NCBI GenBank assembly: GCA_040002435.1 | Contig: JBDUEM010000001.1 | Coordinates: 1 to 64,000 of the forward strand | DNA from: JANXXV01 sp040002435 | Lineage (GTDB): Bacteria; Acidobacteriota; Terriglobia; Bryobacterales; Bryobacteraceae | Direction: 5' to 3' | DNA: 64,000 nucleotides | Part shown: one piece after another, positions 18,718 through 28,030 of the stretch | Position numbering within the stretch: the first letter of the stretch is position 1 | Layout of the letters: each line of letters starts with the position of its first letter | Made by a program: the position numbers and the translations under genes | Notes under the pieces: generated by a model | The model's database searches: none | The model's input: the letters and a program-made list of their open reading frames with translations, nothing else | What the model was told of the DNA's origin: nothing

Positions 18718-19909
18718 CGCCTATTTGGCATGCAGTTCGTGTGACTACACTTCCCCGATTGGCCCGCAGTTTTACGGGTGCCCGGTTTGCCGCGGTTTCG
18801 GGCGCACAGCGGCCCTCATCATGCGCTACAACACTACCCCGGACGGCCTGCGCGACCGCACACGTCCGGGCATATGGCGATGGCGCGGGCTGCTTCCCCC
18901 GGTGCCTGCGGATCAAATCGTTTCTCTCTCTGAAGGGGACTCGCCTCTCCGGCGCATTCGCGATTGGCAAGGCCCCGCGGAGTTGTACCTCAAGAACGAA
19001 ACCATGAACCCCACGTGGTCCTATAAGGATCGCGCGGCCAGTGTCTCCGCCACTATGGCGCGCTTTCTGGGCTTCGCCGGCACCACGGCAATCAGTACTG
19101 GCAATCTTGGGAATTCGGTGGCCGCGTATTCCGGAGCAGCTGGCCTTGCATGCACAATTTTCTGCAACCCAGGTGCACCGGAACTGCAGCTTGCCTTGAT
19201 GCGGCACTATGGTGCGCAGGTCTTCCGAGGCGGCGAGCAGAATGCCTTGGTCCGCCAGCTAGTCGCACGCGGGTCATGGTTTCCCGCCACGGTAGTCTGC
19301 CCGCGGGATGGCTTCGCCAACCCATACGGCGTGGAAGGATTCAAGACGATTGCGTTCGAGATCTTTGAACAGCTGGGGGATCGCGTACCTGACCGGGTCT
19401 TTGCGCCGGCCGGCAGCGGCGACGGGCTGTACGGAATCTGGAAGGGCTTCGATGAACTGTTCCGGCTGGGTATCGCGAAATCCCGCCCGAGGATGATCGC
19501 CTGCCAGGCCGAGGGCGCCGATGTTTACGTGCGCGCCGTGCGAAGCCATGCCTCGAAGCTGACTGCACTGCCATCTGTCTCCACCGTGGCACTCTCCATC
19601 GCCGAGAAGATCGGCGGCCACCTCACGCTGGGTGCGCTGTATGAATCGAACGGCACCGCCATCGCTGTCTCGGATGACGAGATTCTGAAAACCGTCAGGG
19701 ACCTGGGGCGCGAAGGCTTTGCCATCGAACCCGCGTCGGCTGCATCCGTCGCTTGTGCCCGCACGATCGGCACCGAAGCAACGCCGGGGGAAGTCTGGGT
19801 AGCAATCGGAACGGGCGCTGCGGTGAAGTGGCCGCAGAATCTCACCCGCGGCTTCATCATGCCGGAAACACTGCCGGATGATTTTACAGATCTCGACGAA
19901 CTAATCTGA
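18701..19909 (+). CDS. PLP-dependent threonine synthase-like enzyme
   Basis: 402 residues from a TTG start preceded by GGGGAG. An N-terminal zinc-ribbon-like segment (CSSCDY and CPVC) precedes a fold-type II PLP domain. The Schiff-base lysine is K109 in WSYKDRAAS, the Asn-rich STGNLGNSVAAYSG loop binds substrate phosphate or carboxylate, and APAGSGDGLYG is the phosphate-binding loop. It most resembles threonine synthase, though threonine dehydratase or diaminopropionate lyase-like activities cannot be excluded. Last gene of the plus operon; its 3' end overlaps the convergent SDR gene by 9 bp. Confidence 0.82.
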   Translation: MPATLDAYLACSSCDYTSPIGPQFYGCPVCRGFGRTAALIMRYNTTPDGLRDRTRPGIWRWRGLLPPVPADQIVSLSEGDSPLRRIRDWQGPAELYLKNETMNPTWSYKDRAASVSATMARFLGFAGTTAISTGNLGNSVAAYSGAAGLACTIFCNPGAPELQLALMRHYGAQVFRGGEQNALVRQLVARGSWFPATVVCPRDGFANPYGVEGFKTIAFEIFEQLGDRVPDRVFAPAGSGDGLYGIWKGFDELFRLGIAKSRPRMIACQAEGADVYVRAVRSHASKLTALPSVSTVALSIAEKIGGHLTLGALYESNGTAIAVSDDEILKTVRDLGREGFAIEPASAASVACARTIGTEATPGEVWVAIGTGAAVKWPQNLTRGFIMPETLPDDFTDLDELI

Positions 19910-20671
19910 TCGGGGCTTCAGCACCGACGGTATCCGGTGAACCGCGGACATGCCGCCATCCACCACGATTGCAGTGCCGTTTACGAATCGCGAATTCGAC
20001 CCGGCCAGCCACAGCGCACAATCGGCAATGTCCTGCGGCACACCGAACTCGCCTGCCGGGTACATCGCGTACAATTCGTCGCGAAGTTCCGGCGCGGCCT
20101 CGTAGGCGACCCGCGAGGTCTCGGTCAGGATGGTGCCGGGGCAGATGGCATTGGCGCGTATTCCATAGCCTCCATACTGCTGGGCCAGCAGCCGCGTCAA
20201 GGAAAGCACGCCGCCTTTGGCCGCGGTATAGGCCGCCAGATGCAAACCCGTCAGGGCGTTAATGGAGCTGAGGGAGAGGATCACTCCGCTGCGGCGTGCC
20301 ATCATCGCCGGAAGCACAGCTTTCGTGCAGAGAAAGATGCTCTTCAGGCAGACGCTCGAAACCCTGTCCCACGCTTCTTCCGTTACCTCATGAAGTAATC
20401 CGTCGCCGGCCACGGTGGCGGCGTTGTTCACCAGAATATCCACCGGTCCGCATGCCTCGACGCAGGCCGCGACATCCGGCGACGATGACACATCGCCCTC
20501 CATCGCGAGGAAGCGCTCTCCGGCGAGCGACGCTGTCTCGGCGTTCAACTTCGAATCGACATCCAGCCCTGCGACGCGCGCGCCGGCCTGGGCGAAGCTG
20601 ATTGCGATGGCCCGCCCGATCCCTTGCGCTGTTCCCGTAATGAGGACGGTCTTGCCTGAAAATTCACTCAT
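19901..20671 (-). CDS. SDR family oxidoreductase
   Basis: 256 residues, classical short-chain dehydrogenase. Cofactor motif TGTAQGIGRA near the N-terminus, LVNNAA at the fourth strand, catalytic Ser in LSLSSINA, and YTAAKGG holding the catalytic Tyr and Lys. NAD(P)-dependent alcohol/ketone oxidoreductase. Last gene of the minus-strand operon that begins near 24487; it overlaps the EamA-half gene upstream by 4 bp. Confidence 0.92.
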   Translation of the reverse strand: MSEFSGKTVLITGTAQGIGRAIAISFAQAGARVAGLDVDSKLNAETASLAGERFLAMEGDVSSSPDVAACVEACGPVDILVNNAATVAGDGLLHEVTEEAWDRVSSVCLKSIFLCTKAVLPAMMARRSGVILSLSSINALTGLHLAAYTAAKGGVLSLTRLLAQQYGGYGIRANAICPGTILTETSRVAYEAAPELRDELYAMYPAGEFGVPQDIADCALWLAGSNSRFVNGTAIVVDGGMSAVHRIPSVLKPRSD

Positions 20672-21090
20672 GGCAGACTCAGGATCACAACGGACAGCAA
20701 CCCACAGAGGATTCCGGCGGTCCCGTACGCTCCCAGCCTTTCCTTAAACAGCACCACCCCGCCGATGGCGACAAACAACACATTGGCTCCTGTCGCAATG
20801 GGGTAGACGATGTATGCCGGGGCGCCTCCATTCAGCGCTCCGACCAGGCAGAGCATTCCCGCAAAACTCATGGAAGCCATCGCCGCCCCGATCAGAACTT
20901 CTTTACCCAGAGGCCGCGACAGGTTCCGCACGGAATAGAGCAGCGCAGCGGCAAAGCCGGACGCATACCAGCCGAGCAGGTAGTGGTCGCCGTGCGTGGC
21001 CGAAAGTCCCGCTTCGGTCAAGACCTTCGCGCCGACCAGCGCGAACCCGTTGGCAACCATCGCCGCCAACATCAGCTGAAGCCATTTCAT
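20668..21090 (-). CDS. EamA/DMT-type half transporter (second of a pair)
   Basis: 140 residues from an ATG at 21090 that overlaps the upstream stop (ATGA); a longer start at 21126 would lie inside the upstream gene. About five hydrophobic helices are visible, ending FKERLGAYGTAGILCGL, a typical end-of-repeat EamA signature. Full DMT transporters carry two such repeats in about 300 residues, so this and the next gene probably assemble as a heterodimer. Likely exporter or importer of the metabolite handled by the operon. Confidence 0.75.
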   Translation of the reverse strand: MKWLQLMLAAMVANGFALVGAKVLTEAGLSATHGDHYLLGWYASGFAAALLYSVRNLSRPLGKEVLIGAAMASMSFAGMLCLVGALNGGAPAYIVYPIATGANVLFVAIGGVVLFKERLGAYGTAGILCGLLSVVILSLP

Positions 21091-21530
21091 GAATTTGCCG
21101 CTTCCGTCTGCTTCCGCTCCAGCCACAGCAGAATCAGTGCGGCGAACATAGCTGCCAGCGCCACGGCTTGTTTGGCGCCTACTTTCTCCCGATACAAGAG
21201 CAGCGAAATCAGAATCGGAATAGCAGCTGACAGGTTAATGATCAGCCAGCTTGTCGCAATCTTGCCCACGCGCACGCCGATCTGGAACAGCAGGATTGCA
21301 GTCGCGGCGCAGATACCGCTGGGCAGCGCGATGGCCCAAACCTTACCCGGAACGGCAAGGCTCTCCCCTCGTGCCAGAAGCAGAATGACAGAAAAAATCG
21401 CCGACCAGCCGAACAGGAGGATGTTGATTTGCGTGGGGCGGCAACCCGCGCGGTCCGCTTTCTTGTGCAGCAGCCCGAGCACCACGTATGCCGCCATGGC
21501 GCCGAACGCGAACAGAATCGCGGGTGTCAC
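21087..21530 (-). CDS. EamA/DMT-type half transporter (first of a pair)
   Basis: 147 residues with a GTG start at 21530, 2 bp after the RraA stop. Multiple hydrophobic helices and the terminal motif LYREKVGAKQAVALAAMFAALI fit one EamA repeat. Together with the adjacent 140-residue protein it reconstitutes the length of one complete drug/metabolite transporter. The ATGA overlap between the two genes suggests equal expression. Confidence 0.72.
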   Translation of the reverse strand: MTPAILFAFGAMAAYVVLGLLHKKADRAGCRPTQINILLFGWSAIFSVILLLARGESLAVPGKVWAIALPSGICAATAILLFQIGVRVGKIATSWLIINLSAAIPILISLLLYREKVGAKQAVALAAMFAALILLWLERKQTEAANS

Positions 21531-21532
21531 AA

Positions 21533-22228
21533 TTAGAGCACGCCGTACTTCTCAAAAACGTCACGAAGGTAAGCGCCCTTCATCAGTTCAGCGCGGGAGC
21601 TGTTCTCGCGGCGCACTTTGTCGGCGGCCATTTCGATCACTTCCGTCACCATCGCCTTGGGGACAACTACTACGCCATCGAAATCGGCGAACACAAAATC
21701 CCCCGGATGAACCAGCACCTCGCCGCATTCCACAGGAACATTGTAGGCCGTCACACAACCACGGCCCATGGAATCCACCGGCTTGATTCCGGTGGCGAAA
21801 ACTGGAAAGCCCAGCTCTTCGATCTTTTGTACATCACGGACAAGGCCGTCAATAATGGCTCCGCGCGCGCCCCGCGCCTTCGCCGCGGTGGAGAGTAGCT
21901 CTCCCCAAGGGGCGTTGCGCACCGACTTATGCGTGCCCACAACTGCTACTTCTCCTGGGAGCAGACTATCGACAGCTTCGATCTCGATACCGTATGGATC
22001 GGCAGGAATATGATAAAGATCCGCGCAAGAGATCGTACGCGCCCACCCCGCCACTTTGCACGAGGAATAAAGAGGCCGGAGAAATTCGCGCATCGCCTGA
22101 TTGCGCACGCCCAGTTGATCGAGCGAATCGGAAACCACCGCGGTATAAAGGTTCTTCTCCGCAAATTCGCAGACAGCCAGGTCGTACGGCGGGCTACGCA
22201 ACTCGGTAACGTTCGATGACTTCATCAT
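21533..22228 (-). CDS. RraA-like protein / 4-hydroxy-4-methyl-2-oxoglutarate aldolase family
   Basis: 231 residues. Family blocks are TAVVSDSLDQLG near the N-terminus, GARGAIIDGLVRD with the Arg-Asp active-site pair, and PGDFVFADFDGVVVVP with metal ligands. Members are either RNase E inhibitor RraA or divalent-metal aldolases that cleave 4-hydroxy-4-methyl-2-oxoglutarate or oxaloacetate; the catabolic neighbours favour aldolase or decarboxylase. The start at 22228 (or the adjacent ATG at 22225) lies inside the end of the enolase-family gene by 35 bp and is preceded by GAGGTG. Confidence 0.85.
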   Translation of the reverse strand: MMKSSNVTELRSPPYDLAVCEFAEKNLYTAVVSDSLDQLGVRNQAMREFLRPLYSSCKVAGWARTISCADLYHIPADPYGIEIEAVDSLLPGEVAVVGTHKSVRNAPWGELLSTAAKARGARGAIIDGLVRDVQKIEELGFPVFATGIKPVDSMGRGCVTAYNVPVECGEVLVHPGDFVFADFDGVVVVPKAMVTEVIEMAADKVRRENSSRAELMKGAYLRDVFEKYGVL

Positions 22229-23348
22229 TCACCTCAACTCCTAGACCGGGTCCTTCGGGGACTTTGAGATAACCGTCTTCCATTCGCAGGGGTTCCTTCA
22301 CCAGCATCCTGCTAAGAGGCCCTTGCGATGTATTAAATTCCACAAATTCCGCTCGCCGCTGAAAGGCGGTGAGGTGCAGCGAAGCGGCGGTCAACAAATC
22401 GCTTGACCAGGAATGCGGGATCACCAAGCGGTTCGCCCGTTCTGCCATATGAACAATCTTCCGCGCTACTGTGAACCCACCGCAGCGCGTCAAATCGGGT
22501 TGTAACACATCTACGCCGCCCCGCTCAATGAGCGTCTGAAAGCCCCAGTCCGTGGCCTCCTGCTCGCCGCACGCAATGCGGACGTCGGTAGCGCCCGCAA
22601 CCTGCCGGTATCCGTCGTAATCTTCCGGATGCAACAACTCCTCCACGAAGTAGGGCTCGAACTGCTCAATCGACCGGACCACCTGAATGGCTTCCTTTGC
22701 AGTCCGCTCCAGGAACCAACCAGTATCCACCATCAGGTCGTTGGCGCTTCCAAGAGACTCGCGCGCCGCTTCCACCAGTTTGACGTCCAGCCTCCGGTCC
22801 TGCCCAAAGACGCCCCAGCCGAACTTCACTGCCGTGAAGCCCTGTCCGGCATACGCACGCGCAGCTTCGCGCATCGCCTCAGGAGTGGACCGGAAAAGCG
22901 TGCTGCCATAAGCACGGATCTTGCTGCGCCACTTCCCGCCCAGCAGGATATGGATTGGCTGCTTGTAGAACTTTCCGCAAATGTCCCAAAGGGCAATATC
23001 GATGGCGGAGATCGCCTGAATAGCGGCGCCGCGGCGGCCGTAATAAATGCTGCCCCGGTACATGCGGTACCATAGCCGCTCCACTTCGAGCGGATTCTGA
23101 TCGATCAGCAGCGAACGGAGTCCATCCATGAACTCCATCCCTTCCACCTCGCTCCACTTCGGCGAATCGACGCAAGCTTTCGCCACCGGAGCGGCCGTCT
23201 CCATGTCGGAATAGCCGACGATGCCGGCATCGGTCGTCACTTTGACGATGCCCATGTAGGTTGGACCAAGCGGTTCTTCGGCGCCGTCCGGATTGTTGTA
23301 AAGTCCCTCCGATTTCAGGGTGAACAGCTCGACATCGGTAATCTTCAA
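22194..23348 (-). CDS. Mandelate racemase/muconate lactonizing enzyme family (enolase superfamily)
   Basis: 384 residues from a TTG at 23348 that shares bases with the upstream stop (TTGA); the open frame extends further but the added residues are not enolase-like. Metal ligands are Asp in VDTGW, Glu in VEELLHPED and Glu in CGEQE. IPHSWSSD carries the His base of the mandelate racemase subgroup. This subgroup dehydrates acid sugars or racemises alpha-hydroxyacids. Located between an aspartoacylase-like gene and RraA in the operon, consistent with sugar-acid catabolism ending in an aldol cleavage; the substrate is not determined. Confidence 0.88.
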   Translation of the reverse strand: MKITDVELFTLKSEGLYNNPDGAEEPLGPTYMGIVKVTTDAGIVGYSDMETAAPVAKACVDSPKWSEVEGMEFMDGLRSLLIDQNPLEVERLWYRMYRGSIYYGRRGAAIQAISAIDIALWDICGKFYKQPIHILLGGKWRSKIRAYGSTLFRSTPEAMREAARAYAGQGFTAVKFGWGVFGQDRRLDVKLVEAARESLGSANDLMVDTGWFLERTAKEAIQVVRSIEQFEPYFVEELLHPEDYDGYRQVAGATDVRIACGEQEATDWGFQTLIERGGVDVLQPDLTRCGGFTVARKIVHMAERANRLVIPHSWSSDLLTAASLHLTAFQRRAEFVEFNTSQGPLSRMLVKEPLRMEDGYLKVPEGPGLGVEVNDEVIERYRVA

Positions 23349-24487
23349 CCGAGTACCTCGCTCCAGTCCACATTCTCGGCGATCACAAACAATGTCTGCC
23401 CCTTCTGCGGCCGCGCTCCCAGGTGCAGCATAGCCACCCATCCCGCCCGCGGAGCGAGAATCTCGCGCGCCGCCGAGGAATGGTCTGAGAAGTCGTGAAG
23501 TCTGCCCAGCAGTTCTCCCTCGTTCACAGCTTGGCCCGTCGCCACCACAGGTTCCCAAACACCGTTTGCCGGCGCAGGCACATACGCATCCAGTTTGTCG
23601 GCTTTGATCAATCGCGTCGGCTCTGACCCCTCCGGCCTGATCTTCACAATCTCGCCCTCAAGCAGTCCGTAGTGCCGCAGCACGTTTTTCGTTCCCTCAT
23701 AGGCATGACGCACGCCCTGCCGGTCCGTGGAGGCACCCGCGCCTAATTCGCTGCCGATCGTCACCTTGCCTTCGGCCTCCGCCTCATCGGTAAGCAGGCC
23801 GGAAGCCATAGCGCTGGAATAGATCAGCGCAAAACCGGTATCGAACAAACGCGAGACCGTCGCGATCTCGGCACGCTGCTTCAAATCGGGAATCGGGTGA
23901 AACGAGGTGCAGTACGGAAATGCTCCCTCCATTCCGCCGGAGTGAATGTCGATTACGATTCGTCCCAGCGGGAATATACGCGTCTTGACGAAGTTGGCGA
24001 TGCGGGAGGAAACGGTGCCTCGCGGATTTCCCGGAAATGCGCGATTCATGTTCACCCCGTCCAATGGGGACGTCCGAGTGCTGGCCACGCAGGCACTCTC
24101 GCTCAATTGCGGCATCAGCACCACGCGTCCAGCTATCTGTTCAGCGTCCAGGTCGTAGGCCAGCCGCTTCAGACCCACCTGGCCTTCATACTCGTTGCCG
24201 TGGGTACCGCCAAAACAGATCACACCATTCGGATTGGGCCCGCGCTTTCCGTTGATAACGGTAAGCGGGACAAGCGAGTATCCCCAGCTTCCATCGAGGT
24301 GAAACGCAATCTGATAATGATGCTTCCCCGGCAAATCGAAGTCGATGTCCGCAAAATTGTGGATGACTGGGATCATAAAGGTGCAGCAGGTCCCAGCGTA
24401 CTGGCGGTTGGCGGCGAGCGTCAAGAGACGGCGCAGTTTTTCGTACAACCATCTGGACGCCTGTGCCAACTTCTTTTCCAAAGTCAT
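23345..24487 (-). CDS. Succinylglutamate desuccinylase/aspartoacylase-like deacylase, paralogue 2
   Basis: 380 residues from the ATG at 24487 (GGAAG upstream); a later ATG at 24376 is possible but lacks a ribosome-binding site. Motifs are FGGTHGNEYEGQVGLKR (metal His/Glu), NRAFPGNPRGT and VIDIHSGGMEG. Longer than the other copy (17827-18717) and only distantly similar to it. As first gene of the minus operon it faces the IclR gene across a 40-bp gap. Probable N-deacylation or amide hydrolysis of the inducing substrate. Confidence 0.85.
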   Translation of the reverse strand: MTLEKKLAQASRWLYEKLRRLLTLAANRQYAGTCCTFMIPVIHNFADIDFDLPGKHHYQIAFHLDGSWGYSLVPLTVINGKRGPNPNGVICFGGTHGNEYEGQVGLKRLAYDLDAEQIAGRVVLMPQLSESACVASTRTSPLDGVNMNRAFPGNPRGTVSSRIANFVKTRIFPLGRIVIDIHSGGMEGAFPYCTSFHPIPDLKQRAEIATVSRLFDTGFALIYSSAMASGLLTDEAEAEGKVTIGSELGAGASTDRQGVRHAYEGTKNVLRHYGLLEGEIVKIRPEGSEPTRLIKADKLDAYVPAPANGVWEPVVATGQAVNEGELLGRLHDFSDHSSAAREILAPRAGWVAMLHLGARPQKGQTLFVIAENVDWSEVLG

Positions 24488-24527
24488 TGGTCTTCCAGAG
24501 AATCTTTGGCACACTACAACTAGAGCC
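24488..24527. promoter_or_regulatory. 40-bp divergent promoter/operator gap between deacylase operon and IclR
   Basis: Only 40 bp separate the two start codons, so the promoters must overlap each other or the coding sequences. IclR-type regulators commonly bind such divergent gaps and control both directions. No convincing inverted repeat or -35/-10 pair was found within it. Confidence 0.4.
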
Positions 24528-25319
24528 ATGGCCGAGATTCCGAACGCTACCGCCGTTGAGCGCGCGCTTTCTATTCTTGAATTTCTCGACAGTTCGCATC
24601 GCGGGCTGAACATTTCAGAGATCAGCCGCAAGCTGACCATACCGAAAAGTTCCGCGCACGTCATCGTGATGACGCTCGAACGCCTTGGATATGTCGAGCG
24701 TAAGCCGGACTCCTTGAAATATCATCTGGGCCTGAAGGCGTATGGTCTGGGCCGCGGCATGATGAAGAATCTTTCTATCGCCGACGTCGCCCTTCCGAAT
24801 TTGCGCGTATTGGTGGATCAGGTTCATTTGCCCGCCCACCTGGCCGTGCCCGACGGTGACCAGGGCGTCTATATTCAGAAAGTAGACTCGCCCAGCATGA
24901 TCAAGATTGATACCTATGTAGGCCGGCGGATGGACCTGCATTGCACGGGAGTGGGAAAAGTGATTCTGGCCTACGGATCGGGCGAGGTGGTGGAGCACAT
25001 TCTCGCCAAGCAAGCTTATATCCGCCACACACGCAATACAATCACTTCCTCCCGGTTGCTGCGGCGGGAATTGGAACACATCCGGGAAGTTGGCTACGCA
25101 ATCGATGACGAGGAAGAGGAGTTGGCCGTTCGCTGCATCGCGGTCCCGGTGTTCCATCCAAGCGGACGCTTTGCGGCGGGATTATCTGTTACCGGCACTA
25201 CGGCGCAGATTCCGTTGGACTCCATTGAGGCCCTGGCGCAGCGTTTGAAGCGGACCGCCGCGGAGATTCTGCCGCCCGTTCAGCACGAACGGACGTATGA
25301 CGTTGACCCGAAGCCGTGA
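24528..25319 (+). CDS. IclR family transcriptional regulator
   Basis: 263 residues from the ATG at 24528, where the typical N-terminus begins (AVERALSILEFLDSS). Winged helix-turn-helix in residues about 10-70 (LNISEISRKLTIPKSSAHVI). The effector-binding domain follows, with MDLHCTGVGKVILAYG and AIDDEEEELAVRCIAVPVF. Placed divergently from the deacylase - enolase - RraA - EamA - SDR operon and upstream of a peptidase/creatininase/enolase block. It probably senses the pathway substrate or a carboxylic intermediate. Confidence 0.93.
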   Translation: MAEIPNATAVERALSILEFLDSSHRGLNISEISRKLTIPKSSAHVIVMTLERLGYVERKPDSLKYHLGLKAYGLGRGMMKNLSIADVALPNLRVLVDQVHLPAHLAVPDGDQGVYIQKVDSPSMIKIDTYVGRRMDLHCTGVGKVILAYGSGEVVEHILAKQAYIRHTRNTITSSRLLRRELEHIREVGYAIDDEEEELAVRCIAVPVFHPSGRFAAGLSVTGTTAQIPLDSIEALAQRLKRTAAEILPPVQHERTYDVDPKP

Positions 25320-25353
25320 TGGCAAACGATCGCGGTAGAGTGAGGAAAAACAA

Positions 25354-27216
25354 ATGCGCCTTCTGACGTTGACCGTTGCCGTCGCCCTGACGGGTTTCAG
25401 CCTGGGAGCGCAGAATGCCCCTTGGACCATGGATGCGCTCCTCAGCCTTCCATCGTTGGGCGATCCACAAATACGGTCCGATGGAAAGGCCTGCGTCTAC
25501 GTTCAACAGGGGCGAGTGTATCTAGCGCCGATTGAGGGAGGAACGCCGAAAGAGTTAGCCGCAGGCCGGCGGCCTCGCTGGTCCCCTGATTCGAAGCTGC
25601 TGGCGTTCCTCGCGGATCGTAATCACGTAGTACAGATATTCTTGTATGACCCGAAGGACGGGAAGGTGCGCCCGTTCAGCGATTCGCCGTCGTCCGTAAG
25701 CTCATTTTCTTGGGCGCCGGATGGCCGCGCTATCGGCTATCTTGCAGCCGATCCCGATCCGGCTCCCGATCCTGAAATCTCCGGAAAGTATAGCCGCTTT
25801 TCGCGGTTGTATTGGCAGCCTTTGGAAGGCAGCGCGAAACGCGTCACCAGTGGAAACTTTCATGTCACCTCGTTTGCAATTTCCCCTGCCGGAGACCGCG
25901 CGGTTTTTGCCGCTCACCCGACGCCGCTGAATCAGGATTCGCTGCAGTCCGATTTGTACACCGTCGTCTTTAGTACGCTTGCGGTGACCCCGCTTGTGGT
26001 GCAGCCCGGCCGCGACGCGGAACCTTCGTATTCGCCCGATGGGAAATGGATCGCATTCCATTCGCAAGGCGGATCGTCCAATTATTTTGAGAAGCGGGAA
26101 GTGGCGCTGATTCCTTCCGGCGGCGGCACACCTCGCTATATCACGCGCGGCCACCCGGAGGATGCATTCCGGGGAGGGAACAACTTCACTTGGTCTGCGG
26201 ATTCCGGGACGTTGATCTACACAGCAGGGAAAGGCGTGCGCGACGTTCTCATTCGCCACGAAATTCAATCGGACCACACAAAGATTCTTGCGGAGGGCAT
26301 AGCTGGAGCGGCCAGCTTCACGCCGGATCTGTCGCGCGCCGTATTTCTGAAGGTTAACCGCGCACATCCGCCGGAGATTTTCTACTACGAAGGGAAAGAG
26401 TCCCGCCAATTAACTCACGTCTTCCAATATCTGGAGAAGTTCCAACCATTTTCCTCAGAGGTTGTGAAGTGGAAGTCGAAGGATGGTTCCGACATGGAAG
26501 GTATGTTGTGGCTGCCGGTGGGATATCAGGCAGGCAAGCGCGTTCCGATGTTGACCGAGCTTCACGGCGGTCCAACGGGCGTCACACTGGATGCATTTCC
26601 CACGCCGCGCACTTATCCCGTGGAGATGTATTTACAAAACGGAATCGCTGTATTCTCGCCAAATTTTAGAGGATCCGTAAATTACGGCGCAGGCATTCGC
26701 ATGAAGAATGCGCTGTCGCAGGGCGAAGGCGACTACGATGACGTGATGACGGGAATTGACTCCCTGATCGCCCGCGGCATCGCCGATGCGGATCGCCTCG
26801 GCATTATGGGTTGGAGTTATGGCGGCTATCTGACGATATCCACGGTGACGCAGACGAATCGTTTCAAGGCGGCGTCCATCGGGGCGCCCGCGACCGATTG
26901 GGCCACTTATTACGGCCAATCCGACGGACCGAAGGAAGTGCTGTGGACCTATTTCGGCGGAACGCCGTGGGAAGTTCCCGAAAGTTACGCCCGGCACTCT
27001 CCGCGCGCCAAGCTGAAGAATGTCCGGACGCCCTGCCTGCTGCAAGTCGGCATGCTCGACATTAATCACAACGCCGAGATCTATCGTGCCCTCACTGACA
27101 ATCACGTGGAGGTGGAATATGATCTCTATCCCAGAGAACCGCACGGCTTCACCGAGCCCAAGCATATTCGCGACGTGATGGAAAAAAATCTGAACTGGTT
27201 CCTCAAGCGGCTGTGA
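25354..27216 (+). CDS. S9 family serine peptidase (acylaminoacyl-peptidase/prolyl oligopeptidase type), secreted
   Basis: 620 residues with an N-terminal signal peptide (residues 1 to about 20). A seven-bladed beta-propeller region with WSPDSKLLAFLAD and SYSPDGKWIAFHSQGG repeats covers roughly residues 25-370. The alpha/beta-hydrolase domain has GWSYGGY (Ser488), GMLDINHN (Asp569) and EPHGFTEP (His597) as the catalytic triad. Releases acyl-amino acids or dipeptides from peptides. It lies 34 bp after IclR and 7 bp before a creatininase gene, so possibly one operon. Confidence 0.93.
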   Translation: MRLLTLTVAVALTGFSLGAQNAPWTMDALLSLPSLGDPQIRSDGKACVYVQQGRVYLAPIEGGTPKELAAGRRPRWSPDSKLLAFLADRNHVVQIFLYDPKDGKVRPFSDSPSSVSSFSWAPDGRAIGYLAADPDPAPDPEISGKYSRFSRLYWQPLEGSAKRVTSGNFHVTSFAISPAGDRAVFAAHPTPLNQDSLQSDLYTVVFSTLAVTPLVVQPGRDAEPSYSPDGKWIAFHSQGGSSNYFEKREVALIPSGGGTPRYITRGHPEDAFRGGNNFTWSADSGTLIYTAGKGVRDVLIRHEIQSDHTKILAEGIAGAASFTPDLSRAVFLKVNRAHPPEIFYYEGKESRQLTHVFQYLEKFQPFSSEVVKWKSKDGSDMEGMLWLPVGYQAGKRVPMLTELHGGPTGVTLDAFPTPRTYPVEMYLQNGIAVFSPNFRGSVNYGAGIRMKNALSQGEGDYDDVMTGIDSLIARGIADADRLGIMGWSYGGYLTISTVTQTNRFKAASIGAPATDWATYYGQSDGPKEVLWTYFGGTPWEVPESYARHSPRAKLKNVRTPCLLQVGMLDINHNAEIYRALTDNHVEVEYDLYPREPHGFTEPKHIRDVMEKNLNWFLKRL

Positions 27217-27223
27217 CATCGAC

Positions 27224-28030
27224 ATGACACACCTCGGCAAGATGACATGGCCGGAAGTAAATGAGGCAGTCCGGCAGCAGAAAGTTGTACTGATACCGGC
27301 CGGCGCCATGGAGCAGCACGGACCTCACCTGCCCATCGACACGGACATCGTGCTGCCCGTCTCGCTGTGCGAGATGGCAGCAGAAAAAGCCCCGGAGCTG
27401 TTCGTGACTACGTTCTGCATTCCCTACGGCTTCAACGAACACAACATGGAGTTTCCCGGCACCATTCACATTGGTTGGGATCACTTCATCAATTACTGTA
27501 CGGACGTCGCATCCAGCTTTGCCCACATGGGGTTCCGCAATATCCTCTTCGTGAATGGGCACGGATCAAACGCCATTCTGCTCGAAACAGCTTCCCGTCT
27601 GGTGACCGTGCGCTCCAAGGCCCAGTGCGCGATGGTCTCGTGGTTTTCATTGGGCACGGAGACCATCAAAGAAGTTCGCGAGTCGCAGATGCCCGGCGGC
27701 ATGTCGCATGGCTGTGAGCTGGAGACCTCGGTCTACATGCACTTCGCTCCCGGCGATGTGCGAACCAGCGAGATCCGCAAAGAGATCTGGAATTCGAAGA
27801 GTAAATATTTCGCCTGGGATCTGATGGCGCCCGCTCCGGTGCGGTTGGTGAATGAGCGGTCGAGAACATCGCACAGCGGAGTGCGTGGCGACCCGACATT
27901 GGCAACAGCCGAGAAAGGCAAGCGTATTGCGGAAGCTGTCGTCGACGCGCTCATTCAAGTCGGCACGGACATTAAGGCGCTGGAGGCGGAACTGCTGCCA
28001 CCCATCAGCCATATCCTCAAACAAGAATGA
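27224..28030 (+). CDS. Creatininase family amidohydrolase, paralogue 2
   Basis: 268 residues. Same dinuclear-metal motifs as the copy at 15305-16120: AGAMEQHGPHLPIDTDI, VNGHGSNA, PGGMSHGCELETSVYMHF and GVRGDPTLATAEKG. The two copies keep the same order of active-site blocks, including GFNEHNM, so they probably perform related reactions on different substrates or are an ancient duplication. The downstream enolase-family gene overlaps by 4 bp. Confidence 0.88.
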   Translation: MTHLGKMTWPEVNEAVRQQKVVLIPAGAMEQHGPHLPIDTDIVLPVSLCEMAAEKAPELFVTTFCIPYGFNEHNMEFPGTIHIGWDHFINYCTDVASSFAHMGFRNILFVNGHGSNAILLETASRLVTVRSKAQCAMVSWFSLGTETIKEVRESQMPGGMSHGCELETSVYMHFAPGDVRTSEIRKEIWNSKSKYFAWDLMAPAPVRLVNERSRTSHSGVRGDPTLATAEKGKRIAEAVVDALIQVGTDIKALEAELLPPISHILKQE

